Source: Idiomarina sp.
Lineage (GTDB): Bacteria; Pseudomonadota; Gammaproteobacteria; Enterobacterales; Alteromonadaceae
DNA: 64,000 nucleotides
Assembly (NCBI GenBank): GCA_020832105.1
Contig: JAFIFH010000070.1
Span: forward strand, 1 to 64,000
Direction of reading: 5' to 3'
Made by a program: the position numbers and the translations under genes. Below are positions 20,346-30,338 of the stretch, one piece after another. The notes beneath the pieces were generated by a model. That model saw nothing but the letters and a program-made list of their open reading frames with translations. It made no database searches and was not told where the DNA came from. Each line of letters opens with the position of its first letter. Positions within the stretch are counted from its first letter, which is position 1.

Positions 20346-21167
20346 TCAACGCGAGGTCAGCGTATCTCGCGTTAGCCCGGCACCAAGATGCTTAAAGTAC
20401 GTGAGCCAGATTTCACCCACGCGATAAGAAATGTCGGCCGGTGGGTAGAGCCCCGCCCGTGCGGTCTCGCTTTGCTGTGTGCCTGCCACCAAAAAATGAT
20501 TCTTCTGATGAAGGCTTTGCAGCATGTGCTCGAACGCGCGCGCACTGATTTCTTCAGGCAAAGCGAAGTAGGCCTGAGAGCTACTTCTATCCACTGCCAA
20601 ACAGTGGGTCATAAAGTCGCTTGGTGCGCTGCCATCAGCATTTAGAAATAACGTTTTAAACGCGTCACTCAGCAAACGATTGAGCGCATGCTGATGGTGT
20701 TCCCGCTGCACCAGCCAAAGTTTACTGGCAAATGCGAGGCTGGGAACCTGGGCCAGGTTGGCATACATGCGGGGGCAAATATAATGGTCAAAAGCATGAA
20801 ACCATTCATGCGCGAGGCTTCCCCCACCCGCATTTTTCGCCAGTGCCAGTACGCGAGCCTGCGGCTCATAGTGGGCACAGCTGTGACGCTGTCCGCCAAT
20901 AGCAAAATTGAGACCCAGGCTGCCATTGAGTGAAATCACTTGCGGTGGTACCTGCAGCATCACTTCGAGGTCACGCAGCGCGTCGTAAAACAAGTTTGCA
21001 GCTCGCTGCTGCTCGTCTTTGCTGACCCAACGGCCAATTTTCACACTATAAAAATCATACCGCCGCTGCACATCGGCAAAGGTCGCATCCTCACCATGAC
21101 GATAATCAGCGCCATTGCGATAGAATTCACGCTGTAACCCTCTGCCTTGTTGACTGGCCGCCATCAC
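20346..21167 (-). CDS. CLCA_X family protein, metallopeptidase-like HExxH motif
   Basis: 273 aa; FADVQRRYDFYSVKIGRWVSKDEQQRAANLFYDAL and GGGSLAHEWFHAFDHYI. Confidence 0.72.
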   Translation of the reverse strand: MMAASQQGRGLQREFYRNGADYRHGEDATFADVQRRYDFYSVKIGRWVSKDEQQRAANLFYDALRDLEVMLQVPPQVISLNGSLGLNFAIGGQRHSCAHYEPQARVLALAKNAGGGSLAHEWFHAFDHYICPRMYANLAQVPSLAFASKLWLVQREHHQHALNRLLSDAFKTLFLNADGSAPSDFMTHCLAVDRSSSQAYFALPEEISARAFEHMLQSLHQKNHFLVAGTQQSETARAGLYPPADISYRVGEIWLTYFKHLGAGLTRDTLTSR

Positions 21168-21290
21168 TAACCACCTTCATTTGTTTTTACCCACGGATGC
21201 ATACTGGCGTCCCACTACACTGGCGTCTCCTGGCCTGCACAGGTATTATGCGCTACATAACAAGGTTACCATCACTGGCGAGGATCTTGA

Positions 21291-21638
21291 GTGTTATACG
21301 TTTTCCTGGGATATCTTTTTTTACACGTGATTGGCTTGCCTGAAATGGCAATGGCTGACGATATCACGATTGGGTTCACGTTGATGATGGCTGGGATCTC
21401 TATCGTTATGTCAGCCATCGTAGTCAGTGGTTACTGGCTTGGCAGCCGGCTAAGCAAACGCCGGTTTCGCAGCAACTACACATTACTGGCGATAGGCTTT
21501 GCTGTGGCAGTGATAAAGATCACCATCGTCCGCTCCGGCGCTTTTGATTACGCTTACCTCAGCGCTGCCGATGCGATTGCGTTCTGGATTTTCTTCATGC
21601 TCGGCTGGCTCCCGCTGGCACGCAAAGTTCGCCCTTAA
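21291..21638 (+). CDS. Hypothetical polytopic membrane protein
   Basis: 115 aa, GTG start, several hydrophobic segments; no family recognised. Confidence 0.55.
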   Translation: MLYVFLGYLFLHVIGLPEMAMADDITIGFTLMMAGISIVMSAIVVSGYWLGSRLSKRRFRSNYTLLAIGFAVAVIKITIVRSGAFDYAYLSAADAIAFWIFFMLGWLPLARKVRP

Positions 21639-21651
21639 AACAGGCGACTTA

Positions 21652-22053
21652 CTAGCCTGTTTTACTGACTCTTTGTTGATGCTGCACGTCGATAATTTCT
21701 ACATGCTGCACGCCGCGCTGGCCCGGCCATTCAATTGACTGCCCGACCGCTAAGCCAATCAGCGCACTGCCAACTGGTGCAAATATCGACAGTGCGTCTT
21801 CATGCTCTGCCACATCATTTGGGTAACACAGCGTTTTACTGAAAGTTTTGTTGAGCTCGGTAATTTTAAACGTCACCTGGCTACCCATGGCTACGCGGTC
21901 GCTGGGTAAGTCAGCGTGTTTCACAATAGTCGCTCTGGCTAATTCAGTTTCTAAGCCATCAATAATCTCTGCTGGTAACTTAGATTTTTCAATCCAGCGT
22001 TCAATGTTATCAACGTCATATGACGATAAAATAATATCTGGTTGTGCACTCAT
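21652..22053 (-). CDS. rnk: Nucleoside diphosphate kinase regulator, GreA/GreB-like C-terminal domain
   Basis: 133 aa; DIILSSYDVDNIERWIE and LSIFAPVGSALIGLAVGQSIEWPGQRG. Confidence 0.88.
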   Translation of the reverse strand: MSAQPDIILSSYDVDNIERWIEKSKLPAEIIDGLETELARATIVKHADLPSDRVAMGSQVTFKITELNKTFSKTLCYPNDVAEHEDALSIFAPVGSALIGLAVGQSIEWPGQRGVQHVEIIDVQHQQRVSKTG

Positions 22054-22369
22054 GGGTTCATTCCTTATTTAACAATCAGTGCTTCGTTTAACAAGCAGAC
22101 ATACACTCACCAAATCATATGGTGATATAGCAGTCAGCTTGTGAGTTATTTGAGGGCAATATGTGTCAGCGTGTGAAGCGGCGTTGTTCTTTGAGGAACT
22201 CTATAACGTTAACAGGGGGGCTTACTAGCCCAATTATATCGGCCTTACCCTGCGATATTAGCTGTTTATTAATAAATGGCAAGTGTGGATGATGCTGAAC
22301 ACAGTGCTCCGATGTCCTGCCCCATCAGGCAGTGGGGACGTAGCTGAATGCTTGTCGCCACACCAGGCT

Positions 22370-23020
22370 TCAGCAAGCACCCTCGGTACCCAATAGCGCT
22401 TCAAGCACCTGAAAGAATCGGCCCACGTGCGCGCCATCCATCAGTGCATGATGACCATGAACCGACACCGGCATCACCGTCTTGCCCTGTTGCTGATGTA
22501 ACTTCCCGGTGGCTACTTTAGGGCATGAGTCTGCGCGCTTAAAATGACGGGCGTGACTTAGGCTAGTGAACGAAACCCAGGGCACTGCACTGAAGTGAAT
22601 GATATCGTCGTTGCCATCGGATGCCTGCAGGTCAGTGCGGCCGCGCACCCGTTCAATCTCGGCCTGGGCTGCAACAGCAAAGTCAGTGAAGTGATGGTGA
22701 AACTCAAAGTGCGCAAAACCAAAGGTCCCGTCGGCCCTATCCACCGTCGCTCCAATGCGTATATGGTTCCACAACACAACGCGGTCCCCTTCAATACGGT
22801 ATTTGAACTCCTGGATCTGGTTCGCGGCAAGCAAGATTTTGTGCAAATAAAACAAGTAGAATGAATGGCCTTCGCGCTTACACAATTTATACGCCGCGTC
22901 ACACTCAACGTCTGCTGTGATGCCAAAGAACGGCTCTTCAAAAGCGTTAAAAAACTCGAATTGTGCTTTACGCACCCAGGAGCTGAGCTCGATGGTTTGC
23001 TTCATGTGAGGTACTGCCAT
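22370..23020 (-). CDS. Chloramphenicol acetyltransferase-like protein (CATA fold)
   Basis: 216 aa; FNAFEEPFFGITADVECDAAYKLCKREGHSFYLFYLHKILLAANQI and catalytic HHALMDGAHVGRFF. Confidence 0.85.
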   Translation of the reverse strand: MAVPHMKQTIELSSWVRKAQFEFFNAFEEPFFGITADVECDAAYKLCKREGHSFYLFYLHKILLAANQIQEFKYRIEGDRVVLWNHIRIGATVDRADGTFGFAHFEFHHHFTDFAVAAQAEIERVRGRTDLQASDGNDDIIHFSAVPWVSFTSLSHARHFKRADSCPKVATGKLHQQQGKTVMPVSVHGHHALMDGAHVGRFFQVLEALLGTEGAC

Positions 23021-23131
23021 GGCGTGATCAAGAAGCCTCTATGGTAATCTGATTTACCCATCGTGCAACCAGCGGTAGTGCCTCTTTACGGGATTTTAAT
23101 ACTTACTCATGGCGTTATCTCATCCGCCGAC

Positions 23132-23935
23132 CTAAAACCGATAGGTCGCGCTGACTAAGGCGTAGTGAATCCAGGCAAAATTATACACATCGTCATTGTC
23201 GGCGCCTCCCTCCAATGTGCGATATCCTGCGCCTAAACTCCAACCGGAAGGAAGGTGGTATTGATACATTAACGAGGCGTCAACGGCACGCCCTTGCGAC
23301 GCCCCCGCACCTTCCACATCAAATATAACTGAGTGGCGGTCATTAAGATGATAGCCGGCGTAAAAATGCAGCAATGGCACAAACCCAATGTCATCATCCT
23401 TTGATTCTACCCCATTTTGCATCAGTCGAACTTCCGCATCACGCATCAGCACAGCAACCCCGGCACCAAGCTCCCAGTGCTGGCTGCGATGGAACGTATA
23501 GCGGTAAGTCAGGCGGTAGCTACTGAATTTATAGGATGCGGAGGTTTGCGTTTGCGCAGCGTAGGTCTCACCAGCAAAGTCCACAACCTCATCAAACTGT
23601 CCACTGCCACTCACCCGAAATGGTGCGAGATTCAGCCGCAATGCGTGACGCTGGTTAAAATCATACTTTGCATAAAACCGCATGGCCAAATCCGCGCCAC
23701 TGCCAGTTAGTTCCGTCATATCAAAGCGGGTGCCTGTGGCCCCTGGAATTCGCACATCGTTGCGACTCATCCATGCAGGCCCTCCCTCCCAGGTCAGTTC
23801 AAAACCACTGTCCTCAGCAGCGACGGTATTGAAAAAGGCGGATCCTGCAAACAAGCTCACCCCCCCTATTAAGGCGCGCCGTATTGCTGAGTTTTTAAGG
23901 TGCTGAGAGATACGTATGGACTTAGAAAATGTCAT
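23132..23935 (-). CDS. Putative outer membrane beta-barrel protein
   Basis: 267 aa, signal-like N-terminus, alternating aromatic pattern, C-terminal VSATYRF ending in Phe. Confidence 0.65.
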   Translation of the reverse strand: MTFSKSIRISQHLKNSAIRRALIGGVSLFAGSAFFNTVAAEDSGFELTWEGGPAWMSRNDVRIPGATGTRFDMTELTGSGADLAMRFYAKYDFNQRHALRLNLAPFRVSGSGQFDEVVDFAGETYAAQTQTSASYKFSSYRLTYRYTFHRSQHWELGAGVAVLMRDAEVRLMQNGVESKDDDIGFVPLLHFYAGYHLNDRHSVIFDVEGAGASQGRAVDASLMYQYHLPSGWSLGAGYRTLEGGADNDDVYNFAWIHYALVSATYRF

Positions 23936-24165
23936 TCAATTACTCCAGTGGCTTCGCTATCTAGTTAAGTACACACTGGTCATTAGTCAAATGCCTTTGC
24001 TCCCCTTGCTCGCACCTGCGTCAAGACCCGGCAAGCTTGCGTTGTCCGCCAACGCTTACTAGCTTTATAAGATATCCGGCCTTTGGGGCGCAGGCCCAAC
24101 AGCCTCTTTTTTGCCATTTAGTTAATCATCGCCGGACCCACCATTCAGCAACTATGCGAGGACTT

Positions 24166-25437
24166 ATGACACATTCAATGACCCAAAGTACGCCAACCCG
24201 ACGTTACCCAAAACTTGTTCTTGCAACGGCAATTGGCTTTACGCTGGTGGGTTTATCCACTGCACCGGCGCTGGCTGATACCCCCCAGGAACGGGTTAGT
24301 GTTAGCGAGTCCGAAGTTGAGAGTAGTATGCGCACCGAACATAGTGCGATACGCGTCGTGCAGTTGGTGAGTGATCTAGAGCATCCATGGGCAGTCGCCT
24401 GGTTACCGGACGGACGCAAGCTGATTAGCGAACGACCAGGAAACTTATTACTGATTGATGACGACTCGGTCACTGCGCTCTCAGGCTTACCCAAGATCGA
24501 CGCAGAGGAAGACCAGTTAACGGCACCAGAAGGTGGTAACCAGGGCGGTCTGCTGGATATTGCGTTGCACCCTGATTACGAGGACAACGGTTGGATTTAC
24601 TTCACCTATTCCAGTCCCGGTGACAACGACGGCGTGGCCCATGAAGATTATGCCACTGGCACAGCCTTAGCACGAGCGCGGCTGAATGATGATCAAGACG
24701 GGCTGACCGACCTGGAAACGCTTTATGTTGAAAACCCGCGTAAAGAACCAGGTCGCCATTATGGTTCGAGAATTGTGTTCCCTGGTGACGGTACGGTGAT
24801 TTTCTCCATTGGGGATCGTGGCATCCGCCGCCCTTCACAAGACTTAACCGATCCGGCAGGCTCAATGATTCGCCTGCATCAGGACGGTGGCGCCTATGAC
24901 GATAATCCTTTTGTAGACATGCCACCCGGTAATTTACGCCCGGAAATCTTCTCCTTTGGCCATCGCAACAACCAGGCCATTGCCCTGCACCCTGACAACG
25001 GTGGTATTTGGACCGCAGAACACGGCCCATACGGCGGTGACCTGCTACATAAGGTCGAGAAAGGGAAAAACTATGGCTGGCCGATGATTGCGTATGGCAA
25101 AGAATACGACACCGAAGAGAAGATGGGGCTGATCAAGAGCCCACCTGGGGTTGAGACGCCTAAGTATGTATGGGAAGACTCCATGGCCCCTTCAGGGATG
25201 GCCTTTTACACCGGTTATCATTTCTCAGACTGGAGTAACAATTTATTCGTCGGCTCACTGTATCGCGAGCAACTGCACCGCTTAGTACTTGATGGCGACG
25301 AGGTCAGCCATACAGAAGTGCTACTGGATGGCACTGTCGGCCGGATTCGCGATGTGCGCCAGGGCCCTGACGGCTATTTGTACGTGCTCACAGATGAAAG
25401 TGACGGCGGCCTCTACCGCATTGAACCTGCAAGTTAA
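24166..25437 (+). CDS. PQQ-dependent sugar dehydrogenase-like protein (Yli/Asd family)
   Basis: Start at MTHSMTQS with SD GAGG; LEHPWAVAWLPDGRKLISERPGNL, GGNQGGLLDIALHPDY, SFGHRNNQAIALHPDNGGIWTAEHGPYGGDLLHKVEKGKNYGWP. Confidence 0.9.
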   Translation: MTHSMTQSTPTRRYPKLVLATAIGFTLVGLSTAPALADTPQERVSVSESEVESSMRTEHSAIRVVQLVSDLEHPWAVAWLPDGRKLISERPGNLLLIDDDSVTALSGLPKIDAEEDQLTAPEGGNQGGLLDIALHPDYEDNGWIYFTYSSPGDNDGVAHEDYATGTALARARLNDDQDGLTDLETLYVENPRKEPGRHYGSRIVFPGDGTVIFSIGDRGIRRPSQDLTDPAGSMIRLHQDGGAYDDNPFVDMPPGNLRPEIFSFGHRNNQAIALHPDNGGIWTAEHGPYGGDLLHKVEKGKNYGWPMIAYGKEYDTEEKMGLIKSPPGVETPKYVWEDSMAPSGMAFYTGYHFSDWSNNLFVGSLYREQLHRLVLDGDEVSHTEVLLDGTVGRIRDVRQGPDGYLYVLTDESDGGLYRIEPAS

Positions 25438-26207
25438 GTTTTTTGCTCTGGCCACGGCACAATAATAGTCTGCAGGACCTCGTCCTGCAGCCGTACGCTG
25501 CGCTTGTCAATGCTTAACATTCTTGGTGTGTTGGCTTTACCTGGCAACATATGACCGACCAACCGTGCAGCTGAACTTGGCAGGTCTAGTTCAAAGGGTT
25601 TCCAGGCTCTGGTCAGTTGCCAATGAATCAGCTTTCGTCCGACATACTGCGCATCTTTTTCACGTAAAAAGTTATCTGCCTGGAGGTGCTGTTCGAGCTC
25701 ACTTAGTAAGGCCTCAGTATGCTCTTGTTCGACGAATCTCCAGCAAGCGCTGCGATAATCCATAAACACGCTCAGCCATACCCAGTGCCCGGATAAGAGG
25801 GCAAGTACACCAATGACCGCAGGGCCTAGCCAGGCCGCAATCCAGCCGATGCCCCAGGCAATGGCGGCAAAGCCCGCCGGTGCACTGGCCGAAATATACC
25901 AGCCATAGTGCGAAAACAGCACCAAAGCGAGGCTGAAAAAAAGTCCCACCAAGCTATATTCAAGCAGTGCAAATACAGCCCGAGGCCGCGCACGAACAGG
26001 CTTGGGCCGGGCAATTATCAGCCCCACCCAGAGTAATACCAGCAAACCGCTGTTGAGCAAAAATGCATGCTGATAATTCGCCGTCTCTGGCCCCGCGGTC
26101 ATAAATACAAATAACGTCGCGAAGATAAAGCCCGCCGCATAGACGAAACTTAGCGAGAACCAGGCGCGCGCCAGCCAAAAGCGTTGTTCTAATCTTTTTT
26201 TCAGCAT
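25434..26207 (-). CDS. Hypothetical polytopic membrane protein
   Basis: ORF reaches 26276, but start at MLKKRLEQRFWLARAWFSL avoids overlap with gorA; several TM segments. Confidence 0.6.
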   Translation of the reverse strand: MLKKRLEQRFWLARAWFSLSFVYAAGFIFATLFVFMTAGPETANYQHAFLLNSGLLVLLWVGLIIARPKPVRARPRAVFALLEYSLVGLFFSLALVLFSHYGWYISASAPAGFAAIAWGIGWIAAWLGPAVIGVLALLSGHWVWLSVFMDYRSACWRFVEQEHTEALLSELEQHLQADNFLREKDAQYVGRKLIHWQLTRAWKPFELDLPSSAARLVGHMLPGKANTPRMLSIDKRSVRLQDEVLQTIIVPWPEQKT

Positions 26208-26217
26208 GACGCTTTGA

Positions 26218-27576
26218 TTACCTAAGGGTGACGAACTCTTCCGCACTGGTCGGGTGCAGTGCCACGGTGGCGTCAAAGTCCGCTTTAGTGGCGCCCATCT
26301 TCATTGCTACTGCAAAGCCCTGCAGGATTTCGTCCATACCTTCGCCGATGCCATGCAGGCCAACCACCTTCTCGTCATCACCTGCACAGATCAGTTTGAA
26401 GTGACTAAGTGCACGATGCGGGGTCACAGCGTTGTACATCGCGGCAAAGCCAGAGTCATAGATGCGCACACTGTCATTACCGAATTCTGCAACTGCTTCC
26501 ACCTCGGTCATGCCAATGGTGCCGATAGGCGGGTGGCTGAACACGATCGTTGGGATCAGGCTAAAGTCCATGTGGGCGTCTGGCATGTCTTTATTAAATA
26601 AGCGCTCGGACAACAGGCGGCCCGCTTTAATCGCAACCGGCGTCAATTGCGCTGCGCCAGTGATATCACCGACCGCATAGATCCCCTTAACGTTGGTATT
26701 CTGATACTTATCGACCTGAATATAGCCTTGATCGTCGGCTTCAACGCCCGCAGCCTGCAGGTTAATTTTATCAGTGGTGGGTTCCCGACCAATTGCCCAG
26801 ACCAGGCAGTCGACATCTTCAATGATCTCGTCATTTAAAGTCGTAATCGTCAAGGTACCGTCGTCATTCTTATCGACTTTTTTGACTTCGCTATAGGTGT
26901 GCAGGTTAGGACCGCCGTCCTGATCCATGCGCGCCAGCAAGGTATCGATAATACTGCGCTCAAAGGTCCGCAGGGGTCGGTCCTGCCGAACCATCAAGTG
27001 CGTGTCCGTGCCTAACGCGTGGAACACACCGGCAATTTCTACAGCAATATAGCCGGCACCCACGACCACCGCTTTGCGCGGCTGCTCAGTGAGTGCAAAG
27101 AAGCCATCAGAGTCGATACCATGCTCAGCGCCCGGCAGGTCCGGAATGGTTGAGCGTCCGCCGACAGCGATAGTAATGTGATCAGCGGTAATCCGCTCGC
27201 CATTTACTTCCACCGTATTTTTATCCACAAAGGTGGCGAACCCTTCTATGTATTCTACGCCGTTGCCAGCAAAGCCGCGTTGGTATCCACCGTGAATGCG
27301 CTCGATATAGGCTTCACGATTTTTAACCATGGTGGCCCAACTATAACTCTTTTGTTCAATATCGAAACCATACGAAGGCGCATACTTAAGGGCTTCGGCG
27401 ATATGAGCACCGTACCACATGACTTTTTTCGGTACACAACCAACATTCACGCAGGTACCACCTACCGCTTTAGCCTCGATGACGGCGGCCTTTGCACCCC
27501 GAATCGCGGCACGGTTAGCTGATGCGATACCGCCACTGCCGGCGCCAATACTCAGGTAATCGTAATGTCTGCTCAT
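26218..27576 (-). CDS. gorA: Glutathione-disulfide reductase
   Basis: 452 aa: [34 protein letters not shown] redox motif, [17 protein letters not shown]. Confidence 0.95.
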   Translation of the reverse strand: MSRHYDYLSIGAGSGGIASANRAAIRGAKAAVIEAKAVGGTCVNVGCVPKKVMWYGAHIAEALKYAPSYGFDIEQKSYSWATMVKNREAYIERIHGGYQRGFAGNGVEYIEGFATFVDKNTVEVNGERITADHITIAVGGRSTIPDLPGAEHGIDSDGFFALTEQPRKAVVVGAGYIAVEIAGVFHALGTDTHLMVRQDRPLRTFERSIIDTLLARMDQDGGPNLHTYSEVKKVDKNDDGTLTITTLNDEIIEDVDCLVWAIGREPTTDKINLQAAGVEADDQGYIQVDKYQNTNVKGIYAVGDITGAAQLTPVAIKAGRLLSERLFNKDMPDAHMDFSLIPTIVFSHPPIGTIGMTEVEAVAEFGNDSVRIYDSGFAAMYNAVTPHRALSHFKLICAGDDEKVVGLHGIGEGMDEILQGFAVAMKMGATKADFDATVALHPTSAEEFVTLR

Positions 27577-27654
27577 GCGTACTTCCTGTCAGTCTGTTGT
27601 GTATGTTTGATGCTGAACGTTATACCATATTTGTATCGAATTTTGGGGGTTCCC

Positions 27655-28386
27655 TTGCAGTACACGCTTTCACGCAGCCGTCGGCGACGCACCATTGGCA
27701 TCACTATTAAGCACGGCACCGTTCGGGTTGCCGCGCCATTTGGTGTATCCGAGTCTGAAATTAATGCTTTTATAAGCCTCAAAAGCGCCTGGATAGCCCG
27801 CCACCAATCCGCTCAACACTCGCAGTTACAAGCGTTGCAGCCGCGTCAATGGCAGCATGGGGAGTTGGTTTATTGGTTGGGTCAGCCACTGCATTTACAA
27901 GTCCGACCCGGGCAAAGAAATACGATTGAGACTATCGATAAAACTTTGGCTATCAGGCTATCCAGACGGGCCCACGACCCTTCAGCCCGAGTCCGGCGTT
28001 TGGTCGTCGATTGGTTTAAACAGCAAGGCCAGTTATGGCTGAATTCTGAACTCCCCTTGCTGATGCAACACCATGGATTATTAGCTAAAAGCTGGCGGGT
28101 GGCCAATTACACCGCAAAATGGGGGGCCTGCACTCATGCGGGTGCCCTAAGCTTTAGCTGGCGTTTGTTCACCGCCCCTGAATGGATTATACGCTACGTG
28201 GTTATTCACGAACTCTGCCATCTCATCCACTTTAATCACTCGGCCGACTTCTGGGCTTTGGTAGAGCAGCATGACCCCAATTATCGGGACGCAGAGCGTT
28301 GGCTGAAGTCACACGGTCATACCATTTTAAACGACCAGATATTTAGTTATGTAAACACAGCGTTAACTTCTGGACAAAATACGTAG
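27655..28386 (+). CDS. YgjP-like M48/SprT-type metallopeptidase domain protein
   Basis: HELCHLIHFNHSADFW motif and ANYTAKWGACTHAGALSFSWRL. The ORF-track start (27565) overlaps gorA; a TTG at 27655 preceded by GGGGG is a better start candidate. Confidence 0.8.
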   Translation: MQYTLSRSRRRRTIGITIKHGTVRVAAPFGVSESEINAFISLKSAWIARHQSAQHSQLQALQPRQWQHGELVYWLGQPLHLQVRPGQRNTIETIDKTLAIRLSRRAHDPSARVRRLVVDWFKQQGQLWLNSELPLLMQHHGLLAKSWRVANYTAKWGACTHAGALSFSWRLFTAPEWIIRYVVIHELCHLIHFNHSADFWALVEQHDPNYRDAERWLKSHGHTILNDQIFSYVNTALTSGQNT

Positions 28387-28443
28387 CTACGCTCTATCTT
28401 GATGTCATACTTATTACTATAAAACGCATACGGAGTATGACCT

Positions 28444-29502
28444 ATGCCACTGTGGCACCCATTGTCAGTACGGAAACTGACAGTCACCCCCTTCCTGCTT
28501 TCGGCCATTTTGCTCACGCCTGCGCTGTGTTTGCCAGCGTATGCCTCAGCCCAGGAGCCTGCAGAAGAGTCCAGCGAGCCATCTACTCAAGCGCAAACAG
28601 ACGAGCAGCAACAAGAGGAAGACGACGATGACGACATGGTCATCGACAGTATTCAACAGGGTGTACAAACCTCTGTGGATGCAACTGCACGTTGGTTCGA
28701 TAACTTTTTCGGCGACGGCCGCTCCTTTGACGACCAGTATCGCTCTCAAGGCCGCTTTTCGGTGGCGCCCGAGTGGAGTCAATACGATGGCTGGAGTGTC
28801 GGTTCGAGTTTCAGAGCTCAGGTAAACCTGCCCCTGGCGGAAGATCGGTTCTCCGCATTTGTTGGTCGGGTTGGCACTGACGACTACGTTGTCGGGGAAG
28901 ACAGCGAACGTCGTGCCTCGGTCTTGCGCAATGTAACAGGGGATAGTGAATGGCTGGTGGGCCTGGGTTTTAACCCTAACCAGGGTGAAGAGAACCGATT
29001 CTCAGCAAGCGTTGGTATCCGCGGTGGGTTGCGCGCAGACCTATATACTGAAGCGCGCTACCTGTACCAGATTAGAGTGACTGAAAGTTCGCAGGTGCGC
29101 ACGCGCTCAGCGCTTTTCTGGCGTGACAGTGACGGTTTCGGCTTTGCTCAGCGCCTGGACTACGAACAAACCTGGGGTAAAGAGTGGCTTGGCCGTTTTT
29201 CTACCGAAGCCACCACTGCCGAGCGCGTAGATGGTATTCGCTGGCGTAACACGACCTCTTTGTACCATCTGTATGACGACAATAAAGCCATTGCCGGAGA
29301 GTTCTGGTATCGCGGTGAGAGTAAGGCTGAGGTCCCTGATGAAGATTTCGGTGTACGCTTGATTCATCGTCAATCATGGTTACGAGATTGGTTTTACGTG
29401 GAAAAATGGATTGGTTCCCATTGGCCTAAAGAAGAGCCTCATGAGAACCGCAGCCAGGCGTGGCTGGTTGGAATTGAGTTCGAGGTATGGTTCGGACAAT
29501 AA
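28444..29502 (+). CDS. Hypothetical exported, probable outer membrane protein
   Basis: 352 aa; signal peptide LLSAILLTPALCLPAYASA, acidic linker DEQQQEEDDDDDM, beta-rich C-terminus. Confidence 0.6.
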   Translation: MPLWHPLSVRKLTVTPFLLSAILLTPALCLPAYASAQEPAEESSEPSTQAQTDEQQQEEDDDDDMVIDSIQQGVQTSVDATARWFDNFFGDGRSFDDQYRSQGRFSVAPEWSQYDGWSVGSSFRAQVNLPLAEDRFSAFVGRVGTDDYVVGEDSERRASVLRNVTGDSEWLVGLGFNPNQGEENRFSASVGIRGGLRADLYTEARYLYQIRVTESSQVRTRSALFWRDSDGFGFAQRLDYEQTWGKEWLGRFSTEATTAERVDGIRWRNTTSLYHLYDDNKAIAGEFWYRGESKAEVPDEDFGVRLIHRQSWLRDWFYVEKWIGSHWPKEEPHENRSQAWLVGIEFEVWFGQ

Positions 29503-29531
29503 AAAAGGGGTCGCAATGCGACCCCTTTTTT
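29501..29531. terminator. Bidirectional Rho-independent terminator
   Basis: AAAAAAGGGGTCGCA-A-TGCGACCCCTTTTTT between convergent genes. Confidence 0.93.
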
Positions 29532-29549
29532 CATAGCTTAGGACACTGG

Positions 29550-30215
29550 TTACGATGTGAAGTCATCTACATCCAGTTCTTCATCCAGGTCGATCTCTAC
29601 GGCTGCACGTTCACGCAGCAGGTCAACAGCCCCCTGAAAACCACGTTCACGCAGCACAGCCTGAATCTCTGAACGCTGAGCACTCAGTAGACTGATATTT
29701 TCCGCCTCCAGATCAAACGCCATCCATGCTGACTCTGGTGTCTGGCGACGTAAGTTGAAGTTTAAGCGAATTGGCGGTCCGTCCTGTTGGTTCAGGCGTG
29801 CTCGCACAACCACGGTACGCTCATTCTCATACGCCTCTTCGCGACCAAACTGCAGTTCATGTTTACTCTCATCATACTGGGTAAATACGCGTGCGTAGGT
29901 GGTGATAAGATACTCGCGGAATGCATCCACAAATTCGGTACGTTGGTTCTGGTCCAGTTGACGCCAGTTGCGACCCATAACCTGCGCTGCGGCGAAGCGG
30001 TAGTCGGTGTAAGGCATCAACTCTTCTTCCATGATAGTACGCAGGTAAGCAGGATTTTCTTCTACCTGGCCCCGGTCATCACGGATACGCTCTAGCATTC
30101 TCTCAGCTACAGCCTGTAACAGGTGATGGGGATTATCGTTTTCAATTCGCTCCTGCGCGGTTGCTGGAATGGCGACCATCACCACCAGCAGTAATGCCGT
30201 TAACATCGATCTCAT
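29550..30215 (-). CDS. MlaC-like phospholipid-binding (toluene tolerance Ttg2) family protein, unlinked to other mla genes in this window
   Basis: Start at MRSMLTALLLVVMVAIPATAQ; LMPYTDYRFAAAQVMGRNWRQLDQNQRTEFVDAFREYLITTYARVF typical of MlaC. Confidence 0.85.
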   Translation of the reverse strand: MRSMLTALLLVVMVAIPATAQERIENDNPHHLLQAVAERMLERIRDDRGQVEENPAYLRTIMEEELMPYTDYRFAAAQVMGRNWRQLDQNQRTEFVDAFREYLITTYARVFTQYDESKHELQFGREEAYENERTVVVRARLNQQDGPPIRLNFNLRRQTPESAWMAFDLEAENISLLSAQRSEIQAVLRERGFQGAVDLLRERAAVEIDLDEELDVDDFTS

Positions 30216-30234
30216 AATATGCTCCTCGCTGAAA

Positions 30235-30266
30235 TCAAAAAACCGCTCGGACAAACCAAGCGGTTT
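30235..30266 (-). terminator. Rho-independent terminator downstream of the nupC-like gene
   Basis: On minus: AAACCGCTTGG-TTTGT-CCGAGCGGTTTTTTGA hairpin plus T-tract. Confidence 0.85.
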
Positions 30267-30338
30267 ACTTTGATAGTATAACCCGAAAGTTGTTCCCTGT
30301 GATCTTAGTTAATTGTACCTAAAGATGAACAAAAGCGA

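Noticed and set aside
22054-22369. About 300-nt intergenic region upstream of rnk with short dyads (e.g. CACCA-N7-TGGTG and a GTCCTGCC...GGCAGTGGGGAC stem)
   Set aside because: Considered a structured RNA, but arms are short and no known RNA motif is recognisable; more likely promoter plus terminator sequence.
24602-25030. 142-aa minus-strand ORF inside the PQQ sugar dehydrogenase gene
   Set aside because: Antisense to a conserved enzyme; composition (His/Arg/Gly-rich) typical of a shadow frame; no SD.
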